Shown piece after piece: positions 8,230-17,086 of a stretch of 64,000 nt of DNA. How positions within the stretch are numbered: the stretch's first letter is position 1; each line of letters begins with the position of its first letter. Below the pieces are notes generated by a model, which searched no databases, was not told the DNA's origin, and was given only the letters and a program-made list of their open reading frames with translations. This stretch comes from Billgrantia antri (GTDB lineage: Bacteria > Pseudomonadota > Gammaproteobacteria > Pseudomonadales > Halomonadaceae): NCBI RefSeq assembly GCF_019430905.1, contig NZ_JAHYCA010000003.1, forward strand, positions 620,001 to 684,000, read 5' to 3'. The translations under genes were made by a program, and so were the position numbers.

Positions 8230-9156
8230 GTGCTGGAACATGATCCGCAGACTGCCGAGCTGGAAAGTGGCCAGGATTCCCCGCCAGCGGGGCTCGATGC
8301 CGTGAACCAGCAACTGGCTGCCGCCTACCCCGAGCTCAGCCCACAATTGAAGCTTGCCGCCGGCTACGTGCTGGAGCATCCGGTCGAGATTGCGTTCCAG
8401 TCGATACGCAAGTCGGCTGCCGCGGCGCGCGTAACCGCCTCGACCCTGGTGCGCCTGGCCAAGCGCCTGGGCTTCGACAGCTACGAGCAGTTTCGCGACG
8501 TGTTCCAGTCCGCCGTGCAGGCCGGTCCGGTGGAGCTCTCTGGGCGCGCAAGCGACCTGCGTACCCTGGCCAGCCAGACCGATGATCAGGTCTTTCTCGA
8601 TGTGGGCGACGCCGCCTTCGACAATATCGGCCGCCTGTTCACTGCCGACAACCAGATCCGGGTGCGCGAAGCCGCCAGGCTGCTGCTCGAGGCCGAGAAG
8701 ATCGCCGTGGTGGGCTTTCGCGATACCTTCGCCTGCGCCTACCACTTCGCCTACGTGGGACGCATCGCCATGCCCAACGTCCAGTTGATTCGCGGCCAGG
8801 AAGGCGGGCTGCTGACGGAGCTGGCCCCCTATGGCGAGCATGACGTGGTGGTCGCCTTCGGCTTCGAGCCCTACTGCGCCGAGACCATGCGCGCCCTGGA
8901 AATCGCCCGCGCGGGCGGGGCCAAGGCCATCGTCATCACCGATACCCTGCGCTCCCCGCTGGTCCCGGGCGCCACCATGACCTTCACCGTTGCCAACGCC
9001 ACGCCACACTTCTTCCCTTCGATTCTCTCTGCCATCACGCTGATCGAAGTGCTGCTGGCCGAGTGCGTGGCCTTCGGCCCCGACGAGCTGGTCGACAACG
9101 TGGCACGCTTCGAGTCGCGCATGCGCGCCATGGGCGCCTACGTCAGCAACGAGTAG
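8230..9156 (+). CDS. MurR/RpiR-family transcriptional regulator (HTH + SIS)
   Basis: 308-residue DNA-binding regulator. An N-terminal RpiR helix-turn-helix is at about 35-90 (SIRKSAAAARVTASTLVRLAKRLGF) and a SIS domain, normally a phosphosugar-binding effector domain, at about 150-290. The GTG at 8230 is chosen because AGGAGA precedes it by 6 bases; the upstream in-frame ATG at 8158 has no ribosome binding site. Divergent from the acyl-CoA operon across a gap with paired motifs, so it probably controls that operon. A SIS-domain regulator for an acyl-CoA pathway is unusual; its ligand is unknown. Confidence 0.88.
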   Translation: MLEHDPQTAELESGQDSPPAGLDAVNQQLAAAYPELSPQLKLAAGYVLEHPVEIAFQSIRKSAAAARVTASTLVRLAKRLGFDSYEQFRDVFQSAVQAGPVELSGRASDLRTLASQTDDQVFLDVGDAAFDNIGRLFTADNQIRVREAARLLLEAEKIAVVGFRDTFACAYHFAYVGRIAMPNVQLIRGQEGGLLTELAPYGEHDVVVAFGFEPYCAETMRALEIARAGGAKAIVITDTLRSPLVPGATMTFTVANATPHFFPSILSAITLIEVLLAECVAFGPDELVDNVARFESRMRAMGAYVSNE

Positions 9157-9170
9157 CCTGGCCCGAAACG

Positions 9171-9204
9171 ACGGCGCCCGCCTCAGGGAGGCGGGCGCCG
9201 TGTT
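9171..9204. terminator. Bidirectional terminator hairpin between rpiR-type gene and qor
   Basis: A 13-bp perfect stem ACGGCGCCCGCCT / AGGCGGGCGCCGT with a 5-base loop, followed by GTTT on the plus strand. It sits between convergent genes ending at 9156 and 9223. The T tract is weak but the stem is very stable. Confidence 0.75.
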
Positions 9205-9222
9205 TGGCTGAAACGCTGTCGC

Positions 9223-10200
9223 TTACGGCAACAGGAGGGTCGAGCCGGTGGTACGACGCCCGGCCAGGGCATCCTGGGCCTTGCCGGCATCGGCCAGGGC
9301 GAAGCGCTGGCCGATATCGACCTTGACCTTGCCGCTGCCTAGCATCTCGAACAGGTCGTTGCACATCATCTCCAGCCGCTCGCGGGTATCGGCATAGCCG
9401 TTGAGGCTGGGGCGGGTCACGAACAGTGAGCCCTTCTGGTTGAGTATGCCGAGGTTGACACCCTCGACCGGCCCCGACGCGTTGCCGAAACTGACCATCA
9501 GCGAACGCGGCTTGAGGCAGTCCAGCGACGTGATCCAGGTATCCTTGCCCACCGAGTCGTAGACCACGTCGCACATTTCGCCGTTAGTCAGCTCGCGCAC
9601 CCGCTCGACCACGTCCTCGCAGGTGTAGTCGATGGTTTCCCAGGCACCGTTGGCCTTGGCCAGCTTCGCCTTCTCCTCTGAACTGACGGTGCCGATCAGC
9701 TTCACGCCCAGGGCACGGGCCCATTGACAGGCGATGGAGCCCACCCCTCCGGCCGCGGCATGCCACAGGATCGTCTCGCCGCCCTCGAGCGGGGCGGTCT
9801 GACGCAGCAGGTACTGCACTGTGAGGCCCTTGAGCATGCTGGCGGCGGCAGTTTCCGAGGTTATCGCGTCGGGTAGCGCTACCACTTTCTCGCCCGGCAG
9901 CACGTGGTACTCGGCGTAAGCGCCCAGCGGCCCCTGGGCATAGGCGACTCGGTCGCCCTCCTTCAGATGGCTCACGCCCTCACCCACGGCGTCAACCACC
10001 CCGGCCCCTTCGGTGCCGAGCCCGGAGGGCAGCCCGGAAACGGGATAGAGCCCGGTGCGGAAGTAGATGTCGATGAAGTTGAGACCGATGGCCTCGTTGC
10101 GGACGCGGACCTCGCCAGGTGCAGGATCGCCCGGCGTCACGTCGACGAGTTCGAGTACCTCGGAGCCGCCGGTACGAGAAAACTGGATACGCTTGGCCAT
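9223..10200 (-). CDS. qor: NADPH:quinone oxidoreductase (QorA/zeta-crystallin type)
   Basis: 325-residue medium-chain dehydrogenase/reductase without zinc ligands, predicted to reduce quinones with NADPH in the cytosol. The N-terminal GroES-like domain includes NEAIGLNFIDIYFRTGLYP, which is typical of QorA. The Rossmann nucleotide-binding motif AAGGVG is at 149-154 (HAAAGGVGSIACQWARALG). The length equals that of E. coli QorA. Start ATG at 10200, preceded by GGAACATG-type spacing. It stands as a single gene, convergent with the RpiR-type gene. Confidence 0.92.
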   Translation of the reverse strand: MAKRIQFSRTGGSEVLELVDVTPGDPAPGEVRVRNEAIGLNFIDIYFRTGLYPVSGLPSGLGTEGAGVVDAVGEGVSHLKEGDRVAYAQGPLGAYAEYHVLPGEKVVALPDAITSETAAASMLKGLTVQYLLRQTAPLEGGETILWHAAAGGVGSIACQWARALGVKLIGTVSSEEKAKLAKANGAWETIDYTCEDVVERVRELTNGEMCDVVYDSVGKDTWITSLDCLKPRSLMVSFGNASGPVEGVNLGILNQKGSLFVTRPSLNGYADTRERLEMMCNDLFEMLGSGKVKVDIGQRFALADAGKAQDALAGRRTTGSTLLLP

Positions 10201-10286
10201 GTCATGTTCCTTGTCCGCTAATGATAGGTGCGTTCATACCAAAGCTGTCCACGCAGACGGTAAAGCACAGGCTTCCGCCAGTGTCT

Positions 10287-10847
10287 TCAGCCGGGGAAGG
10301 CCGACAGCCGGTCGACGAAGTGACGCTTTTCCTGCTCGAAGAAACGCGGATCGTGCTTGAAACGCCGCAACACCGCCTCGTCATCGAAGCTCAGCGCCGG
10401 TTCCAGCTCGCCCACGCCCTGCGCCGGGTGATGGGGAGAGAGACCGACGCGTCGGCCACCCGGAGCCGCAAACCAGCGGTTGATACCACAGCGGCGAAAG
10501 AACGCTTCTTCGTCCTGATCCATCGCATCGACCCGCAGCGGGGCTTTCTGGGCCAGCTCGCGGATCAACCGGCGAAGGCTCTCGCGGTCGCCGCCAGGCG
10601 AGGCGTGCAGCCACAGCGCCATGCCCGAACCCGACGCATCGAGCGTCAGCAGAGCCAGCGCGCCGGGCCTGCCCTGATCGTCCACCAGCGCCCATAGACG
10701 CGCGGCCTCATGAGCGAAGAGCAATTGCCGCGTGCCGGTGAACGTGACCAACGGCGACAGCCCCGCTTCCCTACCATAGATATCGGCGCACAGACGGGCG
10801 AGCCAGGCATCGCGCTGCTCGTCACGCTCGGGGGTCATCACCTTCAT
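10287..10847 (-). CDS. Conserved hypothetical protein, possibly acetyltransferase-like
   Basis: 186 residues, not assigned to a family with confidence. The sequence begins MKVMTPERDEQRDAWLARLC and has a central stretch (WALVDDQGRPGALALLTLD) that could form the beta strands of a GNAT-type fold, but no clear acetyl-CoA-binding Q/RxxGxG/A loop is visible. The ATG at 10847 is chosen over one at 10946 because AACGAGG lies upstream and the longer version would overlap the promoter of the divergent phosphodiesterase gene. No signal peptide or membrane segment is seen. Same strand as qor, 86 bases upstream of it. Confidence 0.6.
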   Translation of the reverse strand: MKVMTPERDEQRDAWLARLCADIYGREAGLSPLVTFTGTRQLLFAHEAARLWALVDDQGRPGALALLTLDASGSGMALWLHASPGGDRESLRRLIRELAQKAPLRVDAMDQDEEAFFRRCGINRWFAAPGGRRVGLSPHHPAQGVGELEPALSFDDEAVLRRFKHDPRFFEQEKRHFVDRLSAFPG

Positions 10848-10982
10848 GCCTTGCCTCGTTGCATCGTCAAAGGCTGCAAGCCTAGCATAGTCGCGGTCGA
10901 TTCCACGCGTGTCACGCGCTGGGTGTCGCCAACCTGTCATCGCCACCGTTTAGCCTGCCAGGGCCCTCCACCGGAGCTCCAC

Positions 10983-11759
10983 ATGCCACAGCCTCCCGCT
11001 CTTGCATTGCCCAGACTGATCGCCCATCGCGGGCTCTCCGCCCACGCGCCGGAGAATACGCTTTCGGCAGTGAGGGCCGCCCATGACGCCGGCTTTCACT
11101 GGGTGGAGCTCGACGTCCAGCTGCTCGGCGACGGCACGCCGGTGATCTGGCACGACGCCACGCTCAAGCGCTGCTCCGACGGTCACGGCAGGCTGGCCAC
11201 GCTGGATCTCGCCGCGGTGCGCAAGCTCGATGTCGGCGCCTGGTTCAGTGACGACTTCCGTGGCGAACGCATGGCCACCCTGAGCGACATGCTGGCGCTG
11301 CTGGTGGAACTGGACATGGGCGTCAACATGGAGCTCAAGGTAACCCGGAGGCGCAGCGGTACCGAACTGGCCGAGATAGTGGTGCCTCGCCTGCTCAAGG
11401 CGTTGCCGCCGGAACGGCTGATTCTCTCCTCCTTCGACCAGCCCGCCCTGCAGCATGCTCGTTCCCTCGCCGACGCCTCCTTGCTGCCCATCGGCGTCCT
11501 TACCGAAAGCGTACCCGAGAAATGGCGCTCACGCTGCGAGGCACTAGAGGCCTATAGCATTCACACGGACTGGACCCGGCTCACTGCCCGCCGCGCTCGT
11601 GAGATCAAAGCGGCTGGCTACCGGCTGCTGTGCTATACGCCCAACGACCCGGCCGCCTTCGCCAACCGCTGGGAGTGGGGAGTCGACAGTGCGATCAGCG
11701 ACGACCCGCCCCTGTTCACGGGCTTCGCGCCTCCAGCGCCCCCCTTAGAGCTCGGATAA
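10983..11759 (+). CDS. Glycerophosphodiester phosphodiesterase
   Basis: 258-residue cytosolic GDPD (UgpQ-like) that hydrolyses glycerophosphodiesters to glycerol-3-phosphate and an alcohol. Catalytic and metal-binding residues are visible: HRG (15-17), PENT (23-26), the ExD pair E42/D44 and HD (57-58); ELKVT and FDQPAL follow further on. There is no signal peptide, so it resembles the cytoplasmic UgpQ rather than periplasmic GlpQ. The ATG at 10983 has GGAG seven bases upstream; longer in-frame starts overlap the divergent hypothetical gene. Its product could feed the GlpD route at the far end of the window. Confidence 0.9.
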   Translation: MPQPPALALPRLIAHRGLSAHAPENTLSAVRAAHDAGFHWVELDVQLLGDGTPVIWHDATLKRCSDGHGRLATLDLAAVRKLDVGAWFSDDFRGERMATLSDMLALLVELDMGVNMELKVTRRRSGTELAEIVVPRLLKALPPERLILSSFDQPALQHARSLADASLLPIGVLTESVPEKWRSRCEALEAYSIHTDWTRLTARRAREIKAAGYRLLCYTPNDPAAFANRWEWGVDSAISDDPPLFTGFAPPAPPLELG

Positions 11760-11824
11760 GGACAGCGGTGCCTCATGTGGTCTAGCTTGAGTAGGCAGCC
11801 AGAGAAACGACAGGAGAGCGTGCA

Positions 11825-12306
11825 ATGGAACTGCTCGACAGAATCACGGATTACTTGATCGACAACGAACTCAAGCTTGCCACCGCCGAGTCATGTACCG
11901 CCGGGCTAATCGTCTCGGAGCTGGCCCGGGTGCCAGGCGCGGTCAGAGCATCGACTGCGGCCTCGGCGTCTACTCGCCCCAATCGAAGCATCGTTACCTC
12001 GGGGTCAGCTTCGACACCATTGAACGCTACGGGCTGACCAGCGAGGCCGTAGCCAGCGAAATGGCTGCCGGGGCGCTGAACAACAACGATGCCGACGTGG
12101 CCCTGGCCAATACCGGCATCGCCGGCCCCAACCCCGGCGACGATGATACCCCTATCGGCACGGTCTGCTTCGCCTGGGCCTTCTGCCACAACGGCGGCCA
12201 CCACCATTATTGCGAAACGCGTCGCTTCGACGGCGAACGCAACGAAGTGCGCCTGGCCGCCGCCCACTATGCCCTGGAGCGCTTGCCCCATTACCATCGA
12301 CTGTGC
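11825..12306 (+). pseudogene. pncC: CinA/PncC-type NMN amidohydrolase domain, frameshifted
   Basis: Homologue of the CinA C-terminal domain (PncC), which deamidates nicotinamide mononucleotide to nicotinate mononucleotide and ammonia. ATG at 11825 with strong AGGAGAG upstream opens MELLDRITDYL...LKLATAESCTAGLI...LARVPG, then the frame is lost. The rest (GQSIDCGLGVYSPQ..., LTSEAVASEMAAGAL..., LANTGIAGPNPGDDDTPIGT) continues in the frame two bases on. The break is at about 11938-11941, where one base appears to be missing between the Gly and the following Ser-Gly-Gln. The downstream frame has no stop and continues into nadE. It is a broken domain, a sequencing error, or a site of recoding; the sequence alone cannot say. 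Confidence 0.8.
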
Positions 12307-12354
12307 CTAGAGAGCACGGCGAAGAGCGAAGAGCAGACACGCTCACGCCGGGCC

Positions 12355-13164
12355 GTGCAACGCGCTATCGGCGTGCAACTACAGGCCAGCCCGGAGGTCG
12401 ACCCCCGGCAAGAGCTGGAACGTCGCCGCGATTTTCTCTGCGACGCCATGCATGAGAGCCGTCAGACGACACTGGTACTGGGCATCAGCGGCGGTGTCGA
12501 CTCCACCGTGGCGGGTCGCCTGGCACAGCTCGCCGTGGAAAAGCGCCGTGAACAGGGCGAGCAGGCCGCCTTCGTTGCCATGCGCCTGCCCTACGGCGTG
12601 CAGCAGGATGCCGACGATGCGGACAGGGCGCTGGCCTTCATCCAGCCCGATGAAGTGCTCGACGTGAACATCCAGGGCGCCAGCGACGCCCTGCTGGAGG
12701 CGCTGGAGAGCGGAGGGCTGACGTTCACGGATGCCCACCAGCGCGACTTCGTGCTGGGCAATATCAAGGCGCGCCAGCGCATGGTCGCCCAGTACGCCGT
12801 GGCCGGCACCCGCAGCGGCCTGGTCATCGGCACCGACCAGGCCGCCGAGGCACTGATGGGCTTCTTTACCAAGTACGGTGATGGCGCCTGCGATGTCGCC
12901 CCCTTGACCGGTCTGAGCAAGCGCCAGGTGCGCCTGCTCGGCCAGCAGCTCGGCGCCCCCGCAGCGCTGGTGGACAAGGCCCCCACTGCCGACCTCGAGT
13001 CGCTGGCGCCGCAGAAGCTCGACGAGGTGGCCCTCGGCGTCACGTACGAGGAGATCGACGCCTTCCTGGAAGCCCGAGAGGTCTCCGCAAGCGCCTTCGA
13101 CACCATCGTCACCACCTACCGGCGCACCGAGCACAAACGCCGGTTGCCCATCACCCCGGACTGA
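12355..13164 (+). CDS. nadE: NAD synthetase, ammonia-type, fused in frame to upstream PncC domain
   Basis: Final step of NAD synthesis: amidation of nicotinate adenine dinucleotide. From the GTG at 12355 there are 269 residues, co-linear with E. coli NadE (275): the PP-loop SGGVDST at 45-51, MRLPYGVQ, GTDQAAEALMGFFTKYGDG, KAPTADLE and EHKRRLPI at the end. No glutaminase domain is present, so it uses free ammonia. The reading frame is open upstream through the PncC remnant with no stop, and the GTG lacks a close Shine-Dalgarno, so the real product may be a PncC-NadE fusion or may start a few codons either side of 12355. Confidence 0.9.
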   Translation: MQRAIGVQLQASPEVDPRQELERRRDFLCDAMHESRQTTLVLGISGGVDSTVAGRLAQLAVEKRREQGEQAAFVAMRLPYGVQQDADDADRALAFIQPDEVLDVNIQGASDALLEALESGGLTFTDAHQRDFVLGNIKARQRMVAQYAVAGTRSGLVIGTDQAAEALMGFFTKYGDGACDVAPLTGLSKRQVRLLGQQLGAPAALVDKAPTADLESLAPQKLDEVALGVTYEEIDAFLEAREVSASAFDTIVTTYRRTEHKRRLPITPD

Positions 13165-13184
13165 ACCCCTGCGCCTGTCACCAA

Positions 13185-13212
13185 GCGGGCCGACACCAGG
13201 GTGTGGGCCCGC
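13185..13212. terminator. Bidirectional hairpin between nadE and cobQ
   Basis: A GCGGGCC/GGCCCGC stem extended by ACAC/GTGT with one mismatch and a four-base loop, in the 77-base gap between convergent genes. There is no U tract, so factor-independent termination is only likely, not certain. Confidence 0.5.
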
Positions 13213-13241
13213 ACGGCAGCCAAGCTGCTCCGACGATACTC

Positions 13242-14693
13242 TCAGAGCTCCAGCAGGTGCTCGATGGCCGCCATGTCCAGATGCGCTTCCAGGCAGTCGG
13301 CCAGCCGGTCGAGTTCCTGCTGGCGATGCAGCTGGTAATCCACCGCGGCACCCTGCGCACCGAGCCCGCAGCGGGCCAGCAGTGCCGCGCACGCCTCGGG
13401 CCGGTCGAACAGACCGTGCAGGTAGGTCCCCATGATCTGGCCGTCGGCGCTGGCGGCACCGTCGGGCCTTCCCTCCAACTCACACAGAGGCCGCTCCAGG
13501 TCAGGGCCTTCACTCACGCCGTTGTGAATCTCGTAGCCGCTGATCGCTACGCCCTCGGCTAGCAAGCGCCCATTCACGTTGCGCAGCTGCTTGCCCGCTA
13601 CCATGCGTGTCTCGAACTCGAGCAGGCCGAGTCCATCACTGGAGCCTGCCGGGCCCTCCAGGCCATCCGGGTCGTGGACCTCCCGGCCCAGCATCTGGAA
13701 GCCGCCGCAGATGCCGAGCACACGGCCGCCGTAGCGTAGATGGCGCTGTATCGCTTCCTCCCAGCCCTGAGCGCGCAGCCAGGCGAGATCGGCTCTGGTG
13801 CTCTTGCTGCCCGGCAAGATGATCAGATCCGCCGGCGGGATCGCTCGGCCGGGCCCGACGAAGGTCAGGTCGACCCGCGGATGCAGGCGCAACGGGTCGA
13901 AGTCGTTGTGGTTGCTGATGCGCGGCAGCGCCGGGATCACAACCTTGAGCGTGGCCCCCGGCCCTACCCGACCGCTGCGACCGATGCTGTCCTCGGCGTC
14001 GAGCAGCAGCCCCTGAAGATAAGGCAGCGTGCCGAACACCGGCTTGCCGGTGTACTCGCTGAGCCAGTCAAGGCCCGGCTCGAGCAGGGCGATGTCGCCG
14101 CGAAAGCGGTTGACGATGAAGCCATGGGTACGTGAGCGCTCGCTCTCGCTGAGCAGCTCCAGGGTGCCGACCAGTTGGGCGAAGACGCCGCCGCTGTCGA
14201 TGTCGCCGACCAGCACCACCGGGCAGTCGACCATCTCGGCGAAGCCCATGTTGGCAATGTCGTTGGCCCGCAGATTGATCTCCGCCGGGCTGCCCGCCCC
14301 CTCGGCGACGATCACATCGAAGCGCGCCGACAGCGCCTGCCACGCCGCCAGCACGCTCTCCCGCGCGATGCGCTTGTAGGCGTGATAGTCCAGCGCATCC
14401 ATGTGACCGTGTACCTGTCCGCGCAGGATCACCTGGGCGCCGCGGTCGCTCTCCGGCTTGAGCAGCACCGGGTTCATGTCGCTATGCGGCTCGACACCGG
14501 CCGCCAGCGCCTGCAGCGCAGTGGAGCGGCCGATCTCGCCGCCGTCCACCGTCACCGCGCTGTTGAGCGCCATGTTCTGCGGCTTGAACGGCGCCACCGA
14601 TACCCCGTGCCGCGCCAGCACCCGGCACAGCCCGGCCACCACCGTACTCTTGCCGGCGTCCGAAGTGGTGCCCTGGATCATCAGGGTAGGCAT
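13242..14693 (-). CDS. cobQ: Cobyric acid synthase
   Basis: Glutamine-dependent amidation of adenosylcobyrinic acid a,c-diamide at positions b, d, e and g. 483 residues: a dethiobiotin-synthetase-like ATP domain with P-loop [10 protein letters not shown] (8-17), [24 protein letters not shown], then a class I glutamine amidotransferase domain with the nucleophile in [11 protein letters not shown] (Cys329) and GTYLHGLFD near the C terminus. The start at 14693 (MPTLMIQ) fits the family exactly; the frame extends 91 codons further upstream, but only as an alternate frame inside bluB. It overlaps the bluB 3' end by 13 bases, indicating translational coupling. Last gene of the main cob operon. Confidence 0.96.
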   Translation of the reverse strand: MPTLMIQGTTSDAGKSTVVAGLCRVLARHGVSVAPFKPQNMALNSAVTVDGGEIGRSTALQALAAGVEPHSDMNPVLLKPESDRGAQVILRGQVHGHMDALDYHAYKRIARESVLAAWQALSARFDVIVAEGAGSPAEINLRANDIANMGFAEMVDCPVVLVGDIDSGGVFAQLVGTLELLSESERSRTHGFIVNRFRGDIALLEPGLDWLSEYTGKPVFGTLPYLQGLLLDAEDSIGRSGRVGPGATLKVVIPALPRISNHNDFDPLRLHPRVDLTFVGPGRAIPPADLIILPGSKSTRADLAWLRAQGWEEAIQRHLRYGGRVLGICGGFQMLGREVHDPDGLEGPAGSSDGLGLLEFETRMVAGKQLRNVNGRLLAEGVAISGYEIHNGVSEGPDLERPLCELEGRPDGAASADGQIMGTYLHGLFDRPEACAALLARCGLGAQGAAVDYQLHRQQELDRLADCLEAHLDMAAIEHLLEL

Positions 14694-15412
14694 GGCCTGG
14701 CCACCTCTCGCAGCGCCTCGTGAAGGGCCTCGTCCGCCAGCGCCTGCCCCCAACCATTGCCATGCACCAGCTCGGTGAGGGGCAGGCGCTGACGCCACCC
14801 GGAGCGGGCCAGCTCGGGCTGTTCCAGAAACTCGCTGACGTAGCCCAGGCACAGGTACGCCAACGGGAAGACCTGTTCTGGCAGGTCGAGGATCGACGCC
14901 AACTCTTGCTGATCGAGGATGCTGACCCAGCCCACGCCGATGCCCTCGGCGCGGGCCGCCAGCCACAGGTTTTGCACTGCCAGGCAGGTACTGAACAGGT
15001 CCGTGTCGACGATGCTGGTGCGTCCCAGCACCGGGCCGTCGCCACGGCTGCGGTCGCAGGTGATGCAGAGGTTGAGCGGGCTCTCCAGGATGCCTTCGAG
15101 CTTGAGGCGGCGGTAAGCCTGCTGCCGCTCAGCGGAAAACTGCTGCGCTCCCCGCTCGTTCTCCCGCAGGAACAGCCGATGCACCCGCTCGCGCACCTCC
15201 AGGCTGTCGATCACCAGGAAGTCCCAGGGCTGCATGAAGCCCACCGACGGCGCATGATGTGCGGAGTCCAGCAGCCGGGCCAGCACCTCGGGCGGCACCG
15301 GGTCCGGCAGGAACTGGGCACGTACGTCGCGGCGCTCGTGGATGGCCCGGTAGAGCCCCTCCCGATGTGACGGGGGAAAGGCGTGATCGGCTCGCCCGCT
15401 TCGTTCTGCCAT
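14681..15412 (-). CDS. bluB: 5,6-dimethylbenzimidazole synthase
   Basis: Oxygen-dependent fragmentation of reduced flavin mononucleotide to 5,6-dimethylbenzimidazole, the lower ligand of cobalamin. 243 residues of the flavin-destroying nitroreductase family: ERRDVRAQF (FMN phosphate contact), [14 protein letters not shown], and the C-terminal [11 protein letters not shown]. The ATG at 15412 has GGAGAG upstream; the ORF upstream of it runs into the repeat element and is not coding. Its presence fits an aerobic pathway making true B12. Downstream of a ~300-base repeat-rich gap that separates it from cobO. Confidence 0.93.
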   Translation of the reverse strand: MAERSGRADHAFPPSHREGLYRAIHERRDVRAQFLPDPVPPEVLARLLDSAHHAPSVGFMQPWDFLVIDSLEVRERVHRLFLRENERGAQQFSAERQQAYRRLKLEGILESPLNLCITCDRSRGDGPVLGRTSIVDTDLFSTCLAVQNLWLAARAEGIGVGWVSILDQQELASILDLPEQVFPLAYLCLGYVSEFLEQPELARSGWRQRLPLTELVHGNGWGQALADEALHEALREVARPCLP

Positions 15413-15710
15413 GCAGCTCTCCAAAAAGTCATGAGGGATCGAGTCGGCAGGATGACTGCCAGGGAAAAGCTGATGATGCGTGAGCTCGGCAGGATGAGCG
15501 CCGGGGACAAGCCTAAGCGAGGGTCTTTTGCCATGGGTGAGGAGCACTGCTCCGAACGGGCTGGCCATGGATGGCCAGCACCGGTCCTGCTAGCGAAGCA
15601 GGATGCGAGAGCGAAGCAGGGCAAAAGTAGCGCCCAGGGATGGGTTCACAGCGCCCTCGCGATGGCTTGTCGCCGGAGAAGCTCATCATCCGCTCCGGCC
15701 GAGTCATCAG
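15413..15710. repeat. Nested inverted-repeat element between cobO and bluB
   Basis: This 298-base gap holds no credible gene but is full of dyads. Outer arms at 15468-15524 and 15654-15712 are imperfect inverted copies of each other, both beginning with AGCTGATGA and sharing GACAAGCC and GCGAGGG when one is reversed. Inside are CTTTTGCC/GGCAAAAG (15525-15532 and 15620-15627), a perfect 8-2-8 palindrome CTGGCCAT-GG-ATGGCCAG (15561-15578), a 7-bp hairpin TCCTGCT/AGCAGGA (15585-15603) and a direct repeat GCGAAGCAGG (15593-15602 and 15611-15620). It resembles a MITE or composite REP-type element. The right arm reaches the cobO stop codon. Confidence 0.7.
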
Positions 15711-16316
15711 CTAGAGTTCAATGCCCTTCTGCGCCTTGACCCCCTGCTCCTTGAACGCGTGCTTGACCACGCGCATCTCGGTGACGGTGTCGGCCAGCTC
15801 GATCAGCGCCTCCGGGGCGTGCCGGCCGGTTACGACCACGTGCTGCATGGGCGGGCGGACCTGCAGGTCGTCAAGTACGCGATCAAGCTCCAGGTAGCCG
15901 TGGCGCAGCGCGATGTTTAGCTCGTCGAGCAGTACCAGATCGACCGCAGGATCCACTAGCATGCCGCGTGCCACCTCCCAGGCGGCCTCGGCGGCTTGGA
16001 CGTCCTTGTCACGATCCTGGGTATCCCAGGTGTAGCCCTCGCCCATCATGTGGTAGTCGACGTTCGGCTGCTGGCGAAAGAAGGCTTCCTCGCCGGTCTG
16101 AAACTTGCCCTTGATGAACTGCACCACGCCCACTTTCATGCCATGGCCCAAGGCACGTGCCAGCATGCCGAAGCCGGAGCTGCTCTTGCCCTTGCCGGGG
16201 CCGGTGAGCACCAGCAGCACACCCTGCTCCTTGTCGGCGCGGGCGATGCGCTCGTTCATGATCTTCTGCTTGTGGGCCATGCGTTCGGCATGGCGCTGGG
16301 GGTCGACCTTTTTCAT
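15711..16316 (-). CDS. cobO: Cob(I)yrinic acid a,c-diamide adenosyltransferase
   Basis: Transfers the adenosyl group from ATP to the corrin cobalt (BtuR/CobA family). 201 residues: P-loop TGPGKGKSS near 38-46, MKVGVVQFIKGK, and DLVLLDELNIALRHGYL. The start at 16316 (MKKVDPQRHAERM) has GGAGAG upstream; an ATG at 16328 would place that site inside the coding region. In the cob operon, 15 bases downstream of cobF. Its stop codon coincides with the edge of the inverted-repeat element at 15413-15710. Confidence 0.95.
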   Translation of the reverse strand: MKKVDPQRHAERMAHKQKIMNERIARADKEQGVLLVLTGPGKGKSSSGFGMLARALGHGMKVGVVQFIKGKFQTGEEAFFRQQPNVDYHMMGEGYTWDTQDRDKDVQAAEAAWEVARGMLVDPAVDLVLLDELNIALRHGYLELDRVLDDLQVRPPMQHVVVTGRHAPEALIELADTVTEMRVVKHAFKEQGVKAQKGIEL

Positions 16317-16330
16317 TGCACTCTCCATCC

Positions 16331-17086
16331 TTACATCCGCCGTAATAGATAGACATCCATGATCCAGCCGTGCCGTTCGCGCAGGGTGGCACGCCGTTCG
16401 AGGATCGTCGCGGCCACGTCCACCAGCGGGCCGTCGATCAGGCACTGCTTGTCCATGCCGAGATAGGCCCCCCACCAGATGGAGAGGCCTTCCGGAGAAA
16501 GCGCCTGGAAGGCACCGCCGCTGTCGAGCATCACTGCCACGCTCTCGGCATCGCAGGGCCAGCCGCGCTCCCGCAGCCTCCGCCCCGTGGTGATCAGCAC
16601 CGGTTCGGCCAGCGCATTCAGGGGGATGCGGTGCGCGGCGGTGAGCGCCTGCAAGCTGGTGATCCCGGGCTCCACGCGGATTTCGACCGCTTGCCCCTTG
16701 TCACCTAGACGCTGGGCAATCCGCAGGCTGCTGTCGTAGAGCGAGGGGTCGCCCCAGATCAGCATGCCGACCCGCCCGCCCCGGGGCAGGCGCGTCGCCA
16801 TCAGTTCCGCCCACACCCCGGCAATGGCGCCGTGCCACTCGTCCACCGCGCCCAGGTAGTCGGCACGGGCCTCGCGGCGCGGCAGATCGAACTCCACGAC
16901 CCGGGTGCGGGATGACGCTTCCAGCAGATCGCGACACAGCAGCCGGCGCAGATCCACCAGGTCCGACTTGGCCTCCCCCTTGCGCGGCAGCAGGATCAGG
17001 TCCGCCTGGTTGAGCGCCCGCACCGCGGCCAGGGTGACATGCTCCGGGTTACCGGTGCCGATGCCGATCAGCGTGAGATGGATCAT
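16331..17086 (-). CDS. cobF: Precorrin-6A synthase (deacetylating)
   Basis: C1-methyltransferase that converts precorrin-5 to precorrin-6A with loss of acetate, a step specific to the oxygen-dependent cobalamin pathway. 251 residues, SAM-binding tetrapyrrole methylase fold opening [21 protein letters not shown] and containing [19 protein letters not shown]. The start overlaps the cobM stop by ATGA. Together with cobG and cobN it identifies the route as aerobic. Confidence 0.94.
   Translation of the reverse strand: MIHLTLIGIGTGNPEHVTLAAVRALNQADLILLPRKGEAKSDLVDLRRLLCRDLLEASSRTRVVEFDLPRREARADYLGAVDEWHGAIAGVWAELMATRLPRGGRVGMLIWGDPSLYDSSLRIAQRLGDKGQAVEIRVEPGITSLQALTAAHRIPLNALAEPVLITTGRRLRERGWPCDAESVAVMLDSGGAFQALSPEGLSIWWGAYLGMDKQCLIDGPLVDVAATILERRATLRERHGWIMDVYLLRRM

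Noticed and set aside
12379..13392. 337-codon minus-strand frame over nadE
   Set aside because: Shadow of nadE; low-complexity Gly/Ala/Arg composition.
14694..14966. N-terminal extension of CobQ by 91 residues
   Set aside because: It reads an alternate frame of bluB and has Arg/Gly/Ala-rich composition; the family starts at MPTLMIQGT.
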